Shown one piece after another: positions 51,738 through 62,860 of a stretch of DNA of 64,000 nt; positions within the stretch are counted from its first letter, which is position 1; each line of letters begins with the position of its first letter. Position numbers and translations under genes: made by a program. The DNA is taken from contig OX463779.1 in the NCBI GenBank assembly GCA_949825025.1, forward strand, positions 34,606,203-34,670,202. The letters run 5' to 3'. Source of the DNA: Siphlonurus alternatus (taxonomy: Eukaryota; Arthropoda; Insecta; Ephemeroptera; Siphlonuridae). The notes under the pieces were generated by a model. The model did not search any database. It saw only the letters and a program-made list of their open reading frames with translations, and had not been told where the DNA came from.

Positions 51738-51825
51738 CTATTTTTGTTTTACATACCATTTGATGTATGCTGTATATATGATGATGTATATATTATATAT
51801 TCTTGAATTTTTTTCCCTTTCTTGT

Positions 51826-51860
51826 AGCAAGGAATTGAGATGTCATCTCAATTCCTTGCT
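51826..51860. repeat. Perfect 35-nt palindrome
   Basis: Two perfect 17-nt arms, AGCAAGGAATTGAGATG and its exact complement, are separated by a single T. The loop is too short for a normal RNA hairpin or microRNA precursor. It may be a recent inverted duplication or a cruciform-prone site. It lies about 90 bp from the long TA tract. Confidence 0.9.
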
Positions 51861-54800
51861 TGTAGGTTACGAAATTTATTGGTTTCAATACAATGGTTTG
51901 CAAATTTGAATTATTTATTAATTTTAAGACCTTATCAAAATAAAATAGTACATTGATAGCACAGTCTGCGTCAATTGGGACGAGTGGATTAAACGGGATA
52001 ACGTTTATGAAAGTGCAAGGCTGACTTTTGCCATCGTATCATTACAAAGCAAATATAATTATGTTATTGATAACATAAGAAATTCAGTTTGTAAATACTA
52101 AATAATATACATTTGAATTGACTCTTTTTGAATCTGACAACAACTATTTTCTTATTTCCATTTCCTAATGTAATAAAATATTCTAAAGTAGCCCCTGCAA
52201 AGTCAGATTAAAAGAATCACCCTCCTCCTAATGTCCTCAAATACACGGAATACTCCTCATTAATGACATTACGGTACAGAACAACATTCCTCTGCATGAC
52301 CGTCACATGATATTTGTCATGTTTGTAACGTCCTCAGTCATTGGTAGCCGGTTTGTAACGAAGAACAGTACTGGTCGACAAAAGCCGAAGTATTCCCGAG
52401 CGGTTCCGACTATAACCACAGGTCGAACCTTGCACCTATCTGCGTGACACTGACACTCGGCAGTGCACATGTCTGATCACTGGCGGGCACATCAATCAGC
52501 GTCACCTGTCGAGCACACCCTCCTCGTGACACGAGAGGACGTCAATCTGACCATCATTTTAATACGGTAGCCATGCCAACCGCACAATCAGTCTAAAATA
52601 AAAATAACTAGAGCTCTCTGGTTAATAAATTCTCTATTTTGACATTGATATAAAATAAGCTCTCATTGGGATTACAGTTTAATTGGTAAAATTATGTGAT
52701 TTTAAAAGCACTTTTTTAAACATATTTTCAACTGAAAAATATTACATTCCAAATTTTACAAAAGCGTATATACTCATGGAAATAAATTCAAATATGATAT
52801 AATTTCTATATTTATAATAATTAAAAACATGCGTGATCAGTCACCTTTTATATATTGTCATAAAATACAAAAAATCTCATTTGCTGATTTTTGTTTCTTA
52901 TACTGTATTACAGAAGATATGTTTTTTTTTATATATTTACTAAATTGAATAATATGATAAGCTTATTGACTGCAAGTGACTAAATACCAGTAAATTTATC
53001 TTGGCATTTTAAACGTGACTGCTCTTACAGAATGAATAATAATAATAAAAAAAGGTGCGCGTCTCATCGACTCGTGATTAAATTGACATTAAACCTCAAG
53101 TACAGACTGACATTTCTCGACAAACTAGCACACTGCTTTAAGTTAAACTTTATAAAAAAAATTGAGTTTTTACATCTTGCAACATTCAAGTAGACAGACA
53201 AAAAAAAATTATTGCTGACGGTATGAAAAACTGGACATCAATAACTTAATAACAGTAAAAAATAAATATAAAAAAAACTTCATAATAAATTTTTAACATC
53301 ATAAATAAATTCAATATTAAGAGAAAAACAATAAATGAGTTTTGCGATAAGTAATGAATGAAATAAATACAATTCTACGTTACAATGAAAAACGATGGCG
53401 TGATACTATTTGTTTGCAGCATAAATCAAGCATTATATTACACTGAGCGAGGGGAGAGGGGCGTATCTGAGTGTTAATACGTGCATTAGCGAGCACAGAA
53501 GTGGCGTTGTAGGCAGCGAGGGAGCACGCCTAATGAGTCGTGATGTATTGGCTTGATTCAATTACCTAATTAAAACTTGGCCGTCATTGTTTCAGAGTTC
53601 CGATATACGATCCCCTCCCTCTACAACCCCCCAGCTAGCTTTATAGTTAGAGTTCTCAACCCCTAAAACCCTGACTAATGGCAGCCCGCAAAATAGAGCC
53701 AATTTAAAAACACAAACACAATTCATACTTCTCTCTCTTTTATATTTAATAATACTGTTATATGGATAATATTAATTATTTTTTATAGCTATAGATATTT
53801 CAAAACAGTATGTTTTAAATTGATAAAAAATAATATATAAATATTTAATGTTGCAGTAAGTAAAATAATTTTTACATTGCAGGAAACATTTATTTACTTA
53901 TTTAGTGAAGCACTTAAAATTAGTAAGTAAATTATACGAATATTTCAAAATATTCGAAGATATATAAAATACTTGGAAATAAAATGTAGTGTGTGCTTAA
54001 TACATCATACATCATCATGCTAAGTATTTTTAGAAATTAGAAATATTTATTTGATCATTTTAAAAGCTGGTATGTTAATTTCATTAAAAGTAATAAAAAA
54101 ACCATAAAATACCTTAAAAATAATTAATTTAATAAATTACACTGTTAATAGGTATAAATATATATTAGTATATAAATATTTATACTGGACTTTATTTTTA
54201 ATTCTATTTTTTCTACTAATTAAAACTCCTACAAATAATTTTATTTTTAATAAAACTCCTTATATTATGAATAACCTTCACTCGTATGTATCAAATTACT
54301 ATTGTAGTTTTAAAATTTCTGTTTATCGATTTTTATTTCAAACTACAGACAAAAACAATAGGGATTAAAATAGTTTAAAGTAATGAACAGTGAAGACTAA
54401 AATTAAAATAGTATATAAAATTGGATATAACAATTAGACGAGAGTAGCGTAATAATTGTCAGTTTGTTGTGGAGGTGATGTAAATTCCGCGTTGAACTGT
54501 GAGCCCCCCTGTCGTGTCACGGTGGACTGAGAGCCTGCCAAGTCCCCCCCCCCCCCCCCCTTCCTCACGACACTTCGATACCAGAAATACACACGGCCAC
54601 ATTCCTCCAGACCAAGCTTAGTATTGTCTACAGCCAATCAACACCATTTCCAATGTTTTTTTGTTTTAATATGTGTATACAATATTTAATCTATATGGCT
54701 TATTATAAAGAATGCATTTAAATCATTAATAAAAAAAATATATAGACAATGTCGAAATTGATTGTTTATATATGAAACACACTGGTAAAGAAATATCAAT

Positions 54801-55354
54801 GAAGTATAGAACCTTAATGCGTATTTTTTTATTATTAGATACAACAACTATAATTAGTTTTTATTGCTAAAATTTAAGAGCTTTACAATTAAATATCCAA
54901 TTAGTAAGATATTTAGGGTTTAACTGTAAAGTCAGGAGTAAAATAATGGAACACGCACTATATTTTTATAAAGGCCATTCTATAAATTTCGTTTTATAAT
55001 ACTTCAGCCTCAAAAAGTAAACTTCCTAAATGTTTAAAAAAGACCGACGTCATTTATGTTATATAGTTTATTAAATCTCTTTCTCTCTCGGAAATCCTAA
55101 AATTATGCTCTGTGATATATATGCAAACAAGATTCTGCTCCATTACCCTTGGTTTTGAGTTCTTTCATGTTAAATTACATAAATTTTGAAAGAACATACA
55201 AAACTTCAGATTCTTTAATAAGGTGGACGAGCCGACCGCTTACGCCGCCATCGGAAAAAAGGAGAACCACACTTTTTTTTTTTATTTTAAACTGGACATA
55301 TTTACAACAGGACTACATGCATGATGTACCGTTAAGTCATCAGTTATTACTCAC

Positions 55355-55437
55355 CCCGGTTAGAGTCTTAATGTTGTGCAACGCATTCTGAGCATCCAGA
55401 GCCGCCTTCCGTGTGTAGAACGTGACGAAACAGCAAC
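55355..55437 (-). CDS. CELF: CELF/Bruno exon, 83 nt, RRM1 RNP1 to alpha-2 region
   Basis: On the minus strand, acceptor GCGTGTTCCAG is followed by two bases completing a Gly codon, then 27 codons: [27 protein letters not shown]. The exon ends in phase 0 at donor GTGAGT (55354-55349). (G)CCFVTF is the RNP1 segment of CELF RRM1, which contacts RNA through its aromatic residues. RKAAL-AQNALHN is the following helix 2, and KTLTG leads into MHHPIQ of the next exon. Near-identity to CELF1/CELF2 and Bruno RRM1 makes the assignment firm; which paralogue is less certain (CELF1/2 subclass rather than CELF3-6). The 83-nt length equals the orthologous vertebrate exon as I recall it. The upstream exon with RNP2 was not found up to base 64000. 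Confidence 0.96.
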
Positions 55438-55847
55438 CTGGAACACGCAATGGACACTCCATTAGAAATACATCGAATGTAGGTTACAGAACATCAAGCT
55501 TTCCCGTCGGGTGCTATAATATTGTTGTGCTGCCATCAAGAAGATGAGGGATGGCATTATTAAAATACATTAGTAAATTACTTCTAAAAAAAATGCCAAT
55601 AAAAATTACAATCCATGGAAAAATTGCTTGGTAAATAATACGACAACTTTCTACTTTAAAATATCAATAGATGTTATATAGCGGAAATACGAGGTCTTAA
55701 CTTGTGACAAGCGCATTTTGTATATAATAGACTAGCTTATAATAATAATAAAAAAAAACTGATATTACCCCTAACTTAAGTAAACCCGCACGTCAAGCAT
55801 GCTCAGCGGGTTGCCTAGTTACAATATCAGCAGGCGGCGGTGCATTA

Positions 55848-55922
55848 ATGGCGGCGGCTGTCTGTTATATGATAACGTGCTGTCAGATGTGACACTCGAG
55901 AAGTGACTCTAACGTGACGTCA
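55848..55922. promoter_or_regulatory. Candidate enhancer: YY1-like and CRE motifs together
   Basis: ATGGCGGCGGC (complement of GCCGCCAT) at 55849 is followed by a perfect TGACGTCA at 55915-55922 in a GC-richer island. The island is about 400 bp upstream, in transcript sense, of the 83-nt CELF exon. The pairing mirrors that at 22139-22189. Function is inferred. Confidence 0.35.
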
Positions 55923-56069
55923 TAGCTCAAGTGGACCTGCAGCATGACCTGCAGATCCGGAAAACAAAAGAAGAACGAATCGTGACTTATCGCGTCTTAC
56001 CTGGAGAACAGTTTTGCTATTGAATGCATCGAAACATCTACTATGAAGTTACTATAATGATTTATCTCT

Positions 56070-56215
56070 TTAACTTCGGCGTCATAATGTTGTATTGAAA
56101 ATTTCTGATGGAATCGAATGAATAAATTGATGGCAAGTTAAAGTTCCCTGCAAGTCTTATTGCATTCAAGGGGGCCGATTCCAAAATCTCAATCAATTGC
56201 GATTCATCCTTAAGA
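56070..56215 (+). repeat. Dispersed repeat, short copy (partner at 16820-17157)
   Basis: GTCATAATGTTGTATTGAAA, CCCTGCAAGTCTTATTGCAT and ATCTCAATCAATTGCGAT follow the order of the longer copy. About 190 bp present in the other copy is absent here. Confidence 0.65.
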
Positions 56216-57207
56216 ACAAAACGTCGAAAACATAATCTATATACATCTTATGCGTGACAATTTAAAAACTGAATTGTGCAATTTTCATTACTTTATTGTT
56301 ACAGTAAACATAAATATATGGAACTTATTTTTTTCAACATTTACTTAGTTAAGTTGTTTTTAAAGAGATAAAGTAACAGATTCCTCCGTGAGATGGAAGC
56401 AGTGTTTAGTGTCGGTTGAGTGGTAGACCAATCAATTTAGTGGTGGCGGGTGTACGCGGGCCATTAAGTCTTGGCCACAGCAGCCCTCCTCCTTGCTCGC
56501 GCTACTACGACGACGCTGGGACGTGGTCAGAATTTCTAACCATTCGTCATCGCCTTGTATGCAATTAATCAAAACTGGAACGTTGTCTGTTGGTAGGTAC
56601 ACTAAAATTCCAAAATTTCACACAAGAAACAAACGTCAATTTGTTAACCTGGATCGGAGATACAATAAGATGTAATACAAAAGAAACTTATCAACTATTA
56701 AATTTGATTTACGAACAACTTTTTTTTCTTATATAAAAAGAGGGGATATAAAACAAAATTTTATTACCTGTCTTTATTTTTTTTTACCTTTTAATTGATA
56801 ATTTGATCTATTATATTTTTATCTTGCCAACAAAATTGCTCGTATAATATATCAAACGTAATTACTTTATAAAGTTTATAAGTCAAAAACATATGACACA
56901 AAAATAGCACATAAAAATATTTACCAAAGACAATATTAAACGGAACACCTCAAACGAAAAAGAGAAATAGTAAATTTCAATAAAAAAAATAGCAGTAGAA
57001 TCTTGTGGATCTCTATTTAATAATTTCTTAATAATATAGAGCACCGCTTTTGTTTACTTTAATTGTTTTTGGCGGGAAAATAGCAGTGAGATATACGAAA
57101 ATATACGTGTAGATCGATTAAAGATTTTTTGCCAACATAAAATCAACGGTGCAAAACTTCCTAAAATAACATTACAAAATATATAACATTGAAAATTTGC
57201 TATATTG

Positions 57208-57361
57208 AGTGCGATTCACGAAGCAGTTAACCAGGTTTCTAACCATGTTTAGCTTAACCACGTTTAATTAGAAGGTTTAACACGTAAAACAGATATAGTT
57301 AAATGTGGTTAAGCTAAACGTGGTTAGAAACCTGGCTAAAACTGCTTCGTGAATCGCGCCC
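57208..57361. mobile_element. Foldback MITE, ATTCACGAAG variant
   Basis: The 154-bp hairpin has ends GAGTGCGATTCACGAAGCAG and CTGCTTCGTGAATCGCGCCC. The interior pairs through AACCAGGTTTCTAACCA and TTAGCTTAACCACG-type blocks. The end and the TTAGC-type interior resemble 2331-2508, so it is probably a distant member of that family. Confidence 0.8.
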
Positions 57362-59625
57362 ATTATTGTAATGCTTTAGTTAATTATGAAAAATTGCTTG
57401 AACGGTTCATGTGATATGAGTATCAGTATGAGAATTGTACCTTTTACCAATTGATGTAATTTTCTTACTAAATGGGTGATAAAATATAATTTAATATAGC
57501 TAAAAGTGATGTATATAATATATAAAGGTCAATTGTCTAGTTTTTGGAGTAATTTAATATTATTATACTATAGTTTAATAAAGTGACTAGCCAGCTAGTT
57601 TTAGCCCCTTGCTTGTTTGTCCAGCACCAACCGTGTCTACTGTATACTTGGGTCTTATTCAATTAGTCTCTGTCACTATAAGAGCAAGATGTCATTCGCG
57701 GAGGATGGTGCCATAAACCGTGGCAGAGCGCCACTGCTGCCTGGTTTTACTACTCCTGGGGCGAATACCCAGCCGCAAGACGGGAGATGAGCACCCCACC
57801 ACCCTTGGTCCAGCAAGGTGCAAGTGAGGAGGGGGGAAGCAATTCACGTGAAAGCAACTCTCTTACTCCTCGGCAGAAGCAAACATTACAAGCTTTCTAT
57901 ATAAGACCTTAGGAGCAAGCGAAATTAACTTCGTCTTATTTCAAACGTAATTCTTTTTTCTACCCTATAAAATTCAAAAATTATGTCTTTCAATATTGCT
58001 TTTAAAAACATTAAAATATATTAAGAAAAATAACCACTGTAAATTAAAATTAAAGTGGAAGTATAAAAAAAGGGGCCGTATATACGACATAGTACTTTAT
58101 ATTGTACTACAAAATATTTATAGCTTGAATAATAATAAAAAAGTAATGCATATTAAAAAAAAAGAAGGAAAAATCTACAATGCAGCTTAATTACAAAGAA
58201 CTTAGCTAATTGCTATAATAACTAAGCTATTGTAGTAGTAACATTTTATAAAATTTTCATTAAATTAATTGTGGTGTTGGTAAAGGGTTAAAATGGACAA
58301 CAATTACAAAGGATAAGAGATGGAGACACAGGCAGCAAGGCAGTTAGTGATAAGATAGGACAAACATTGTGATACTGTTTCAATAAAAGGCAGTTTGTCT
58401 CGCCTACGGTCTAGTCACCATGGTTAGTGAAGCAGGACGTGTCTAGGAGCCTCATAACGCAAGCCAGCCAGCAAGCATGGACTATACCAGGGGTAGAAGA
58501 AGAAGAATCGACATTGCAGAGGAAAACAATAAAAGTGAATTTGTTCCGAGCGTTTGTCCCTCCTACTGCCGCTAACAAGCAAAACCTTTGCCACGACGAT
58601 GAGAGAGAACCAGGGAGAGAGAAAGAGAAAAACAACAAAGAAAGGATCTTTAAGTAATTACAGAACTTTTTTTTTTAAGAAGAGAGAGAAGAAGGAACAA
58701 GAAAAAAAAAAAAAAAAAACATGCCTAAAAACTTTTCGAGTACGTCACAAAATCTAATTCATTAGAATACAGCCTCAATGCTTTTTTGTGTTTACAAAAA
58801 GATTTACGATACAAATATCTTTTGATGTTGAATAATATATATTTTTTTATTTAAAATTCGCTTGATCCGTTTGTGCAATGAACTTTAAAATTATTGTGAA
58901 TTTTAAAAAATTTTAATTGGAAAATTTACTTTTATAATTTAAATAAAAAAAACGATTAGTTTTAAATTTTATAGAACAATGTAGAATATTTATAATAAAA
59001 ATACAACATTTAAATAATATTAGATATAAAGCTTGTTGTATTTAAATAACATCATCTTATTTTTTATGTATATATTTTTTGTTCCTTTTTTTTGACAGAT
59101 GTAAAAGAAAATATATAATATTTTTCTTATGAATTTTTTTCTTTGCTTTAACAAAAGGTTTAAAAAAGATGAGATTATAAGAGAAGTATGGTGCAAATCC
59201 TACTTATTGTAGCAGAGGCTAAAGGAATTGGAAGCAGCAGGCATAGAATACAACACATAAGTATAATAAGGAAACATACGTTACATATATAAAACCATTG
59301 AAAACTCTTCAATTCGATATAAATTTATTATCTTCGTGAGAGAACCACATATGTAGGAAAGAGCGAGAAAAAAAATATATATTACGTTGCTTGCTTGCAG
59401 TGAAGGAAGTTTAAAACCTTTAGTGCATGCAGTCTCTAGACTTCGTGGAACATGACGAGAATAACATAATCTATAGCTGATAGAAAACACACCTTTTGAA
59501 TCTTCTATAGATGCAAGCAGTAAGTAGCTTGAGTACAAATAACCTATGGTGAAGAAGTAAATATTTGACCTAGCTGAACTATATAAGAAGTTCATAAAAC
59601 AATTACTGAATAAAGGAAAAATATA

Positions 59626-59691
59626 TATGTGTATATATATATATAATTATATATATATATATATAATATATATATATATATAGAAACAGAG
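59626..59691 (+). repeat. Imperfect (TA)n microsatellite
   Basis: TA repeats with occasional G and AT interruptions. Confidence 0.9.
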
Positions 59692-61139
59692 TTGTAATAT
59701 TAAATCAACTTAAATTAAATGTTAAATTGTAAATAATTATTACTTTTAGCTGTTAGAAACTTTCATAATTTGTTTAATATTTATTTTAACGCAAAATTAA
59801 AATAGATATTTTTTAATAATAACTTTTTACTTTTTCATTCATTTATATAAATTGTTTTTTTTTTTTTATTAATTAAATAGTCTGGTAATTTTTATTAAAT
59901 ATTCTTTATACTAAAAAAAAATGAACATTAATGTATTGTAAACAAAATTTACATTATCTTCTGATATAACACGAGAATACTTTTTATTTAAATTAAATTT
60001 TCTAAGTACTTGCTTGGTACAACAACAACAGTAACAAAAAAACATACAGAAAGTTCTAAGAATACTACCAAAAAAAACATGCAGACAGCATTTTCTATTT
60101 CTATTTTAAGATTGTTTGAAGAGTAGTGTTATTAAAACGCAGCAAAACTTTATAACATAAAAAAATTGAATAAAAACACAAAGATACTAATCTCAAAACT
60201 GAGTAGTTGTTTCCATTTTTTTTTATATACATACATTTTTTGTTCTTCTCTTTATATTTTTCTTAGAATATTGAGCTCATTTTGCTTGTGAGGAGATTCG
60301 AGCCCCTGAGCGCTAGACAACCCATTAGGTTTGTGTGCATTACGGGTCTGCCTGCTTCTAAGGGAAAAGATTTGAGAAAAATCTTCTTTGCAGGTGCGTT
60401 TGTTCTTCCACTACATTCTTGTTATCAAATGATTTTGTATACCTCCAACATATATATACAGTCACTGATTTGCGACTACACACAAAAGTTTGAAACTCCC
60501 TAAGGTATAGCAGTTCCACCTGCTTATTAAATGCGTAAATTAGGGCAATGGGATTACCTGACAAAGTAAAACTTGTATATAAGAAAAGGGGGAGAGAGAA
60601 AGACTTAAAATTTATGACCAATAACAAGAAATAGAGTATAAACCGTGTGCTTACAGTGTTGCCTGTCAAATTGAAATTGAACATAAATTATAGGAGAATG
60701 TAACTTTTTAATTAATTTTGTTGATGGTAGCTATAAACACTGATATTTTATTATTACACATTTAGATAATTTAATAAACTTGTTGCATAAATATAAGCAC
60801 TCCCATATGGTTTTAGCCATTTGTTAGTAAATTTTTGCATGATTTAATTATTGGGATATTTCAATATCTGTTTTCAACAATTATTTTTGTGAAAGTTTTG
60901 TATATTAGCTACAAGAAACCATGGACAACTGTATTAAGAAACCTGGTGCACCTGAATGTGTACCAACAGGGTCACAAAAAATACTTATACATAGGCCTTA
61001 TGAGTGACGTCATAAAAGACGTTTGGCATCATCAAGATATGAGTTGATAAGAGAAGGCAGTATCGAGTGACCTTTGATCAATCAACTTCACAGACACAAT
61101 ACACATCGTTGCCGATACCATGTAAACAAATAGGCATTT

Positions 61140-61282
61140 TTTGTGGTCCCGTCGGCATCTGAATGCAGGGCACATGTTCAAACTCTGGAAAAGTGATGAA
61201 TAATATCTCATCCTAGTCCCGGATTCGAAATCGCGATCTTCCGACCTTCCTCATGCAAGGTAGATGCGTAACTACTTTGCTG
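61140..61282 (-). mobile_element. tRNA-derived SINE
   Basis: On the minus strand the head reads AGTTACGCATCTACC, then TTGCATGAGGAAGGTC (anticodon-arm-like) and GATTTCGAATCCGGG, a clear B-box. Spacing between A- and B-like boxes is about that of a tRNA. The head lacks a closed acceptor stem and runs into a tRNA-unrelated body ending near GACGGGACCACAAAAAATGC. It is therefore a SINE, not a tRNA gene. No target duplication was found. Confidence 0.6.
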
Positions 61283-62093
61283 TATTTTAATAAAAGGGAA
61301 CTACACCTCGTGATATTTATAACGTTAACCCTGCTCTGTTTGTGGGGCAATGAACTAAGCTTGGTGCTATTGTTTCGAGAACTGTGTCAAATCGTAGACG
61401 TTCAGATTGTATCATGTCTGGAAGTGAATATTCAAGATACGAGTCTAGATATAGTTTTACTTCATATTTTCATAGCGTTCTATTCAAAATGAATCATAAA
61501 CAGATTTAAATATATTCTTTTTCTTGTATTTTTTACTCCTTTTTTTAAACCATTACAAACAAAGTGTCTGTTACATGTAACATGCGAAATTGAAATTCTG
61601 TTAAATTGTCTTCACAATTTATATTGACATTCTATGTTTTGACAATTCCATTTCAAGGAGATGAGAATTGTGTAAGTCTTGCAAAATTTACGTCACAACG
61701 ATGCTGCTGATGCTGCGGCGTATAGCCATTATATTGAGATGCATGGATGTCTTGCTTGCTTGCCAGCCTGCGGGGTTTTGAGCTTTTAGTTTCCCACACA
61801 ACGAATGACAGATTCGATTTCCCCGGCTTGTGCAGTCCAAACACGTCACTTCCAGGTTTGACATAGCCCCTTCCTCCCCCTCTTCCGCTAGCCGTTTTTC
61901 CAATATTTTCTTTCAACCAAGCTACACGCATAATATCTTAATATTCCAATACAGTATTTTTTTTTTTTTGAAGGGGGATAAGAAGAAAGAAAAAAGAAAG
62001 CAAATGTAAAATGGAAAGAATTTACTGATCAAATATTGGTAAGGTTTAAATATATATATTCTGCATGCTTTAGATTTACGAGAAAAAATGTAA

Positions 62094-62094
<1 letters not shown>

Positions 62095-62183
<89 letters not shown>
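62095..62183 (+). repeat. (TA)n microsatellite
   Basis: About 44 TA units with one TTTA interruption. Long Tyr-Ile frames on both strands are artefacts of it. Confidence 0.97.
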
Positions 62184-62186
<3 letters not shown>

Positions 62187-62644
62187 AAGCTAGGAAAGAG
62201 AGTGAAAAAAACATAAAAATATAATAGGATATTTAAAGAATGAAAAAGTAAATATAATAAATTCATAACATCCGATGGAGATTTAATATAATAATCTATG
62301 TGTACACGTACAACAGAGTTATATAAACTATTATAAATTAGTAAATAAAAAGAGCTGAACCATATAATTATATTAATTTCAGGCTTCGAATATTAATTCG
62401 TAATCAGTAGTTTGATGAAAATAATGAAAGATTTTACATGCACTTAGAACCAATTAAATTAGGTGTAAATAGGTTAAATAATCTTTTAGTGAAAATTGTC
62501 TCAACTAAATTCTCGATTTTTTTTTTTATATGATACAGTAGATTGTTATAAATGATCCAAAGATATCAAGATAAATTTGACGTTGGTGGCATCTTGTTTA
62601 CTATCCAGCCAATCAGACGTAAGGATTGACCAGCAAAAGCTTGG

Positions 62645-62860
62645 TTGGTAGCTCTGGTCCTTAGTCCAGCAAGGGTGGAGGTGATTAGTCCGTTCCTCAG
62701 GGGAAATCTATGGAACGTCATCGTTCCTTCTCCTCCTAAACAAGCCCGAGGTCACACAATTAATACCATCGAGAACGAAGAGGAGCAGAAGCCACAAAAC
62801 CGAACAAATTTCAAGTCCTTCAGATGTCGTCTTAAATCTTTACCTTTTCCCTCCTCATGA
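62645..62860 (+). pseudogene. Possible LINE reverse-transcriptase C-terminal remnant
   Basis: The 71-codon frame contains FLRGNLWNVIVPSP followed later by NFKSFRCRLKSLP. This vaguely follows the W-N-x-L-P ... F-K-x-x-L pattern at the C-terminus of many non-LTR retrotransposon ORF2 proteins. The segment between is longer than usual and no upstream RT motif is visible. It may be a decayed fragment or coincidence. Confidence 0.2.

Larger units (their letters stand above)
34484..55354 (-). other. 20.9 kb CELF intron between the 83- and 49-nt exons
   Basis: Bounded by consensus GTGAGT at 55354 and CAG at 34484-34486. It is AT-rich throughout and contains the repeats listed separately. GC-richer patches at 38600-38770, 40640-40880, 42000-42160, 43430-43620, 44880-45110, 47960-48180, 52260-52560, 53440-53660 and 54460-54610 show no protein domain. 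Perfect CRE palindromes lie at 42914, 42964, 43198 and 45080; the first two are inside a transposon. A UGUA-rich tract with TGCATG (RBFOX-like) lies at about 34838-34866, within 400 nt upstream of the 49-nt exon. Confidence 0.9.

Noticed and set aside
51826..51860. MicroRNA precursor
   Set aside because: The loop is one nucleotide and the stem 17 bp, too small for Drosha/Dicer substrates.
61922..62266. Frames of alternating Tyr and Ile on both strands
   Set aside because: They are translations of the (TA)n microsatellite.
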